DNA from: CAYUNT01 sp964446285 | GTDB lineage: Bacteria > Sumerlaeota > Sumerlaeia > SLMS01 > CAYUNT01 | Length of the DNA: 27,183 bases | NCBI GenBank assembly: GCA_964446285.1 | Contig: CAYUNT010000039.1 | Location: forward strand, 1-27,183 | Reading direction: 5' to 3' | Shown: in pieces, positions 24,060-27,183 of the stretch | How the letters are laid out: every line of letters begins with the position of its first letter | Numbering within the stretch: the first letter of the stretch is position 1 | The notes under the pieces: model-generated | Database searches by the model: none | The model's input: only the letters and a program-made list of their open reading frames with translations | What the model was told of the DNA's origin: nothing | Made by a program: the position numbers and the translations under genes

Positions 24060-24632
24060 TTACCTGATGATCCAGTAGGAGCTGGATTCCGCAGGAAAGG
24101 AAAAGGAAATCGGTCCCGAGCAGGCCGTCAAGGCTTGCGCCTCGAACAGATGCACTGGACCCGAACAGGTCATTAGGACTGGTGATGGGAATTCAAAGGC
24201 GGCCGGACCCGAGCAAGCCGTGAGCGCCCCGGCGGCGAACAAATCCGCTGGTCCGAAGCAACCCCGAAGATCATCCGCCCGATGCAGTTCAACCGGCCCT
24301 GAGCATCCCGACAGCACGGGAGGTTCGAGCGGAAAAAGGTTCACGGACCCGTGGCACGCGGACAAGGCCCCCGCCGGATATAACCCAGCCGGACCCGAGC
24401 AGGCATCCAGTTCGGAAGCGCCGAACAGGCCGTCCCCGCGCCCGCATGCTGTAAGATTGCCAGCTCCGAACAGGCCCTCGGAACCCCGGCAATCCGCAAG
24501 CGGCGAGGCGGCAAACAGAACCTCCGGCCCCCGGCACGCGACACCATCATTGGCGCCGGGTCCGGCGCGGGGAATCGCCCACAAGCCAGCGCCCAAAAAC
24601 AGAGACAAAACAGACAGGGAGAAGATGCGCAT
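24060..24632 (-). CDS. Secreted protein of ten 15-residue single-cysteine repeats
   Basis: 190 residues; I do not recognise a family. A signal peptide (MRIFSLSVLSLFLGAGLWA) is followed by ten tandem repeats of the form L-x-x-C-x-G-P-x-x-L-F-x-A-x-x. The only cysteines of the protein are one per repeat, at 33, 48, 63, 78, 93, 110, 125, 140, 156 and 171: spacing 15 except one 17 and one 16. The last repeat runs into SYWIIR. The repetition is also visible in the DNA as about 45-nt units. A 15-residue period would suit a beta-solenoid with one coil per repeat and a stacked line of cysteines (inference). AAGGAG 7 nt before the ATG and a start 11 nt after the WD40 stop show it is the second gene of the operon; the terminator follows. 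The + strand is also open here but lacks a signal peptide or ribosome-binding site. Confidence 0.82.
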   Translation of the reverse strand: MRIFSLSVLSLFLGAGLWAIPRAGPGANDGVACRGPEVLFAASPLADCRGSEGLFGAGNLTACGRGDGLFGASELDACSGPAGLYPAGALSACHGSVNLFPLEPPVLSGCSGPVELHRADDLRGCFGPADLFAAGALTACSGPAAFEFPSPVLMTCSGPVHLFEAQALTACSGPISFSFPAESSSYWIIR

Positions 24633-24643
24633 GGGACACTCCT

Positions 24644-26914
24644 TTACTGATGCACCGGCGCGGCCCGAAGGCGGAAGAGGACGGACACATTCGCGCGATA
24701 ATACTTATCGCGCAACGCCCCCTGCGGCATTCCGCGAACGTCCCAGAGCAACGTCCCCTCGCCGCCCGCCGGAGCGATATGCAGATCGCCCGTCGAATAG
24801 GCCGTGATGTCGTCAAACAGAGTGTCTGGATCGCTGGCGGTGTCCTGGCAATTCTGCACCGTTGCCTTCGCCAAAACCGTCAAATCATACCCGCCCGCAG
24901 GCGCCGGATCATGCGGCGTCAGGCGATACTGGATGCTGATCTTCTTCTCGGCTGCCTGCGCGACCGACAGAATTTCAAGCGTCGGCTCCGCGGGAGTCGG
25001 GGTGGGGCTGGGAGTGGGAGAAATGGTGGGAGTTGGCGTTGGGGTGGGAGTTATTTCACCTTCGCCAAGGATGCAAAGTTGTTCGCCGGTTTCCAGGTCC
25101 CAGATCCGCGCGGTTTTATCGTGCGAACCGGTAACCATACGCTTGCCATCCGGAGAAACATCGAGTCGGCGAACGATAGCTGTATGGCCAGTGAAAACAT
25201 GCAAACAATTGCCTGTCGCAACATCCCAAAGACGGGCAGTCATGTCGTCGCTGCTCGTAATAATCTTCTTTCCATCCGGCGTGAACTTTATGTCGGTTAC
25301 TCCCATTGTATGCCCGGAAAAAGAGCGAATTTTCTCTCCGGTGGCAACATTCCATAGACTGAGCGTTGGATCTCCATTGTTTCCACCGCAAATCGCCAAG
25401 ATGGCTCCGTCGGGCGAAAACGCCGCCCCGAGGATCGCTCCGTCCGAACTCGATTCCGCAGAATTGAATTCATAGATTAGCGCTTTAGTGGAGACATTGA
25501 ACATTCGTGCAGTATGCAATGATGTTCCCAGGACAATTTTACTGCTGTCCGGCGAGAATGTGCTGCAATAGAAGTAGCCTCCACTGCTATGAATCGATCC
25601 AGTCGGGTTATTGGACGGAAGATCATAGAAATAGCATGTCGAAGAAGCATCGTGACAGATAAACGCCAGAGACGAACCATTGGGCGAGAATTCAAGAGAA
25701 TTACTTTGTCCGGCGGCAGTGATGGTTTGGGTAAGAAGACCAGTCGCAACCTCCCAGAATCTCACCTGATTTTCTACAATAACCTGGCAGGATGCTAATG
25801 ATTGAGCATCATTCATGAATGACGCGCGGATCTCCCTGTCATTAAACGGGACCAGAACATCTTTAATGAATCGCCCCGTTTGTCCCTGCCACAGTTTGAT
25901 TTTCGGGCTGAGACCGCTAACCAGGATCATTGAGCCGTCTTTCGAATATTGCACGGTGTCAATTTTGTTATCCAAAGTATTCGCATTCAGGTCCAATTTC
26001 CAGATCGCACCCGTGGAAGAACCTGTTCCACCATCGGCGATATACATGGTATTGCCATTCGTGCAAATTCCCATCAGCACGTTCAGCGGAGCGCCCGAGA
26101 AAAAGGCGGTGGGATTTCCACCCGAGATTGGCATTTGCCATAATGTATTGGCATTTTCCTGGGCCAAGTATATGACATCATTGGCTTCGGCCAGTCGGAA
26201 GTAACTGTTGGTGGTGAAAATGTCGGAAGTTGCCAGCGTAGTGTAGGAGCCTCCCGTTGCGGGAAGGGAAAAGACACCGCCAGAGAAATATCCGGGCTTT
26301 GTCATGTTGGCGAAATACAAAGTCCCATTCTTATGAAGAATGGATACCCCGCCTATATATTCCCCCATGGCCACGTTCCAACGGTTCGTGCCGATTTGAC
26401 TGAATCCCGTTCCATCAAGATTCATGGAATAGGTCCGGCCTCCCCAGCCATCCGCCAGATACAGTTTGGAGCCGTCCGTCACCAGGCCGGTTGCGTCGCC
26501 AGGGGTGTTTCCATAATCGCCCCCATCGCGGAGCAATGTCACAGGACCAGAGCCATCCTTGGGGGCGCTGAATGTTGCATTGGCAGTTGCGGCACCCATA
26601 TTCATATTGTTCCAATAGAGGGTGTCTCCGATGACAGCGATTCCTTCGATGCCGGTATGAACTTGCGTGTAGAGCGCTTCCACTGCGCCGCCGTTGATCG
26701 GAATCCGGCTCAATGTCGTCGGCTCGGTCCCCGTGCTGAAGTAGATATGAACGCCATCTGTGGCGATTGCATGGGGATGGTTCAGCGCTGGATCATCCGA
26801 GACCAGCGAGAGCGTTGGAGCTGCCAGAGCGGTCATCGCGATTACCGCAATAAATGCGGACGTTGCAACTTGAGCAAACCTTCTCGTCCACCCGCTAACT
26901 TGAAACTGACACAT
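24644..26914 (-). CDS. Secreted two-propeller protein (YWTD/NHL-like plus WD40)
   Basis: 756 residues with a signal peptide (about 1-31, ending ALAAP). Residues about 40-335 form a first beta-propeller of YWTD/NHL or DUF5050 style (HIYFSTGTEPTTLSRIPINGG, KLYLADGWGGRTYSMNLDG, NTMYIADGGTGS). About 345-615 form a second propeller of WD40 repeats, with canonical copies near the end (SGHTMGVTDIKFTPDGKK, TARLWDVATGNCLHVFTGH, TARIWDLETGEQL). A Thr-Pro linker (about 618-644) leads to a C-terminal beta-sandwich (about 645-756) with LLWDVRGMPQ, like accessory domains of exported surface proteins. No enzymatic motif is seen, so binding or scaffold use is likely. The start at 26914 follows GAGGAGAGG. Base composition is visibly lower in GC than in neighbouring genes, especially over 25400-26900. 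Confidence 0.88.
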   Translation of the reverse strand: MCQFQVSGWTRRFAQVATSAFIAVIAMTALAAPTLSLVSDDPALNHPHAIATDGVHIYFSTGTEPTTLSRIPINGGAVEALYTQVHTGIEGIAVIGDTLYWNNMNMGAATANATFSAPKDGSGPVTLLRDGGDYGNTPGDATGLVTDGSKLYLADGWGGRTYSMNLDGTGFSQIGTNRWNVAMGEYIGGVSILHKNGTLYFANMTKPGYFSGGVFSLPATGGSYTTLATSDIFTTNSYFRLAEANDVIYLAQENANTLWQMPISGGNPTAFFSGAPLNVLMGICTNGNTMYIADGGTGSSTGAIWKLDLNANTLDNKIDTVQYSKDGSMILVSGLSPKIKLWQGQTGRFIKDVLVPFNDREIRASFMNDAQSLASCQVIVENQVRFWEVATGLLTQTITAAGQSNSLEFSPNGSSLAFICHDASSTCYFYDLPSNNPTGSIHSSGGYFYCSTFSPDSSKIVLGTSLHTARMFNVSTKALIYEFNSAESSSDGAILGAAFSPDGAILAICGGNNGDPTLSLWNVATGEKIRSFSGHTMGVTDIKFTPDGKKIITSSDDMTARLWDVATGNCLHVFTGHTAIVRRLDVSPDGKRMVTGSHDKTARIWDLETGEQLCILGEGEITPTPTPTPTISPTPSPTPTPAEPTLEILSVAQAAEKKISIQYRLTPHDPAPAGGYDLTVLAKATVQNCQDTASDPDTLFDDITAYSTGDLHIAPAGGEGTLLWDVRGMPQGALRDKYYRANVSVLFRLRAAPVHQ

Positions 26915-27112
26915 AGTAACCTCTCCTCGAAGTGAATTGTGAATGGCCAGCTGGCATGGTGGCTTGATGATGAATCCAGATCACCTGCCTTGATGGCATT
27001 TAAGATGGCTTAAATGAGCAGTCATGTCCTCCTTGCTTCAAATTGGCTTAATACGACACTCCCCCCCATCCTTGATAAATTCCGGACAGGCTCAGAGAAG
27101 GCGGGGTGGGAA
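26915..27112. promoter_or_regulatory. Leader of the WD40 operon
   Basis: Upstream region of the WD40 gene (-). It contains two TTAAGCCA copies on the minus strand (27040-27060 and 27005-27015 areas) and a 14-codon ORF (27025-26981, starting MTAHLSHL) behind AAGGAGG that is spaced only 2 nt from its ATG. No clear -35/-10 pair is visible. It is more AT-rich than most of the window. Confidence 0.25.
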
Positions 27113-27168
27113 AAATTGGGAATTACGAAAGCTTAATTGTGAATTCTGAATGGAGAATAGGGAATTGA
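27113..27168. repeat. 7-nt tandem repeat, GAATnnn type
   Basis: Eight units in register on the + strand: AAATTGG, GAATTAC, GAAAGCT, TAATTGT, GAATTCT, GAATGGA, GAATAGG, GAATTGA, followed by a G-run. The core is GAATnnn. It lies at the right window edge upstream of the WD40 operon and may continue as other repeats beyond the window. Confidence 0.75.
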
Positions 27169-27183
27169 GGGGGGAAGGGCGAG

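Noticed and set aside
24220..24807. 195-codon + strand frame opposite the cysteine-repeat protein
   Set aside because: The repeats keep several frames open. The + frame has no signal peptide, no ribosome-binding site and runs into the WD40 gene, while the minus frame has all the expected signals.
26981..27025. 14-codon leader ORF with AAGGAGG upstream of the WD40 gene
   Set aside because: The ribosome-binding site is only 2 nt from the ATG, and the peptide has no run of regulatory codons typical of attenuators.

Overview
The window is 27 kb of GC-rich bacterial chromosome with closely packed genes. There is no phage, plasmid, IS, tRNA, rRNA or CRISPR signature that I can recognise. The mix suggests a free-living, probably uncultured Gram-negative-like bacterium: many exported proteins and lipoproteins, multi-domain carbohydrate-active enzymes, a TlpA-type thioredoxin fused to carboxypeptidase-regulatory-like repeats, a DUF2851 protein, a secreted WD40/propeller protein, and degenerate 7-nt and 9-nt tandem repeats between genes. 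Such combinations are common in PVC/FCB-type lineages (Planctomycetota, Verrucomicrobiota, Lentisphaerota, Sumerlaeota and similar). This placement is inference and I cannot assign a phylum.

Layout. 1-794 (-) is trmD, cut by the left edge. A run of + genes follows from 1008 to 15067: a TlpA-like thioredoxin with regulatory-like repeats, a GH1 beta-glucosidase, a subtilase whose catalytic Ser module lies in front of the Asp/His region, a one-TM helical protein, a CHASE2 adenylate cyclase, a small lipoprotein, an RluA-family pseudouridine synthase, and a metallo-beta-lactamase-fold protein with a kinase-ATPase-like tail. 15122-15809 (-) is a HEPN/MNT nucleotidyltransferase pair in which the HEPN gene carries a frameshift. 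16152-19058 (+) holds a class I/II aminotransferase and a TPR protein. The TPR gene overlaps tail to tail with a DUF2851 gene (18958-20712, -). 20887-23586 (-) is a clan-A glycoside hydrolase lipoprotein with a CBM9-like tail. 24060-26914 (-) is a two-gene operon, a secreted double-propeller WD40 protein followed by a small secreted protein built from ten 15-residue, one-cysteine repeats. It ends in a clear rho-independent terminator.

How genes work together. The GH1 enzyme, the GH lipoprotein and the secreted protease point to breakdown of external polymers. TrmD and the pseudouridine synthase are RNA-modification housekeeping. The cyclase indicates cAMP signalling driven by a periplasmic sensor. 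The HEPN/MNT pair is a small toxin-antitoxin-like module, possibly inactive. The most unusual items are the permuted subtilase, the cysteine-ladder repeat protein with its WD40 partner, and the families of 7- and 9-nt spaced repeats. All product names rest on reading motifs by eye; no database search was run.
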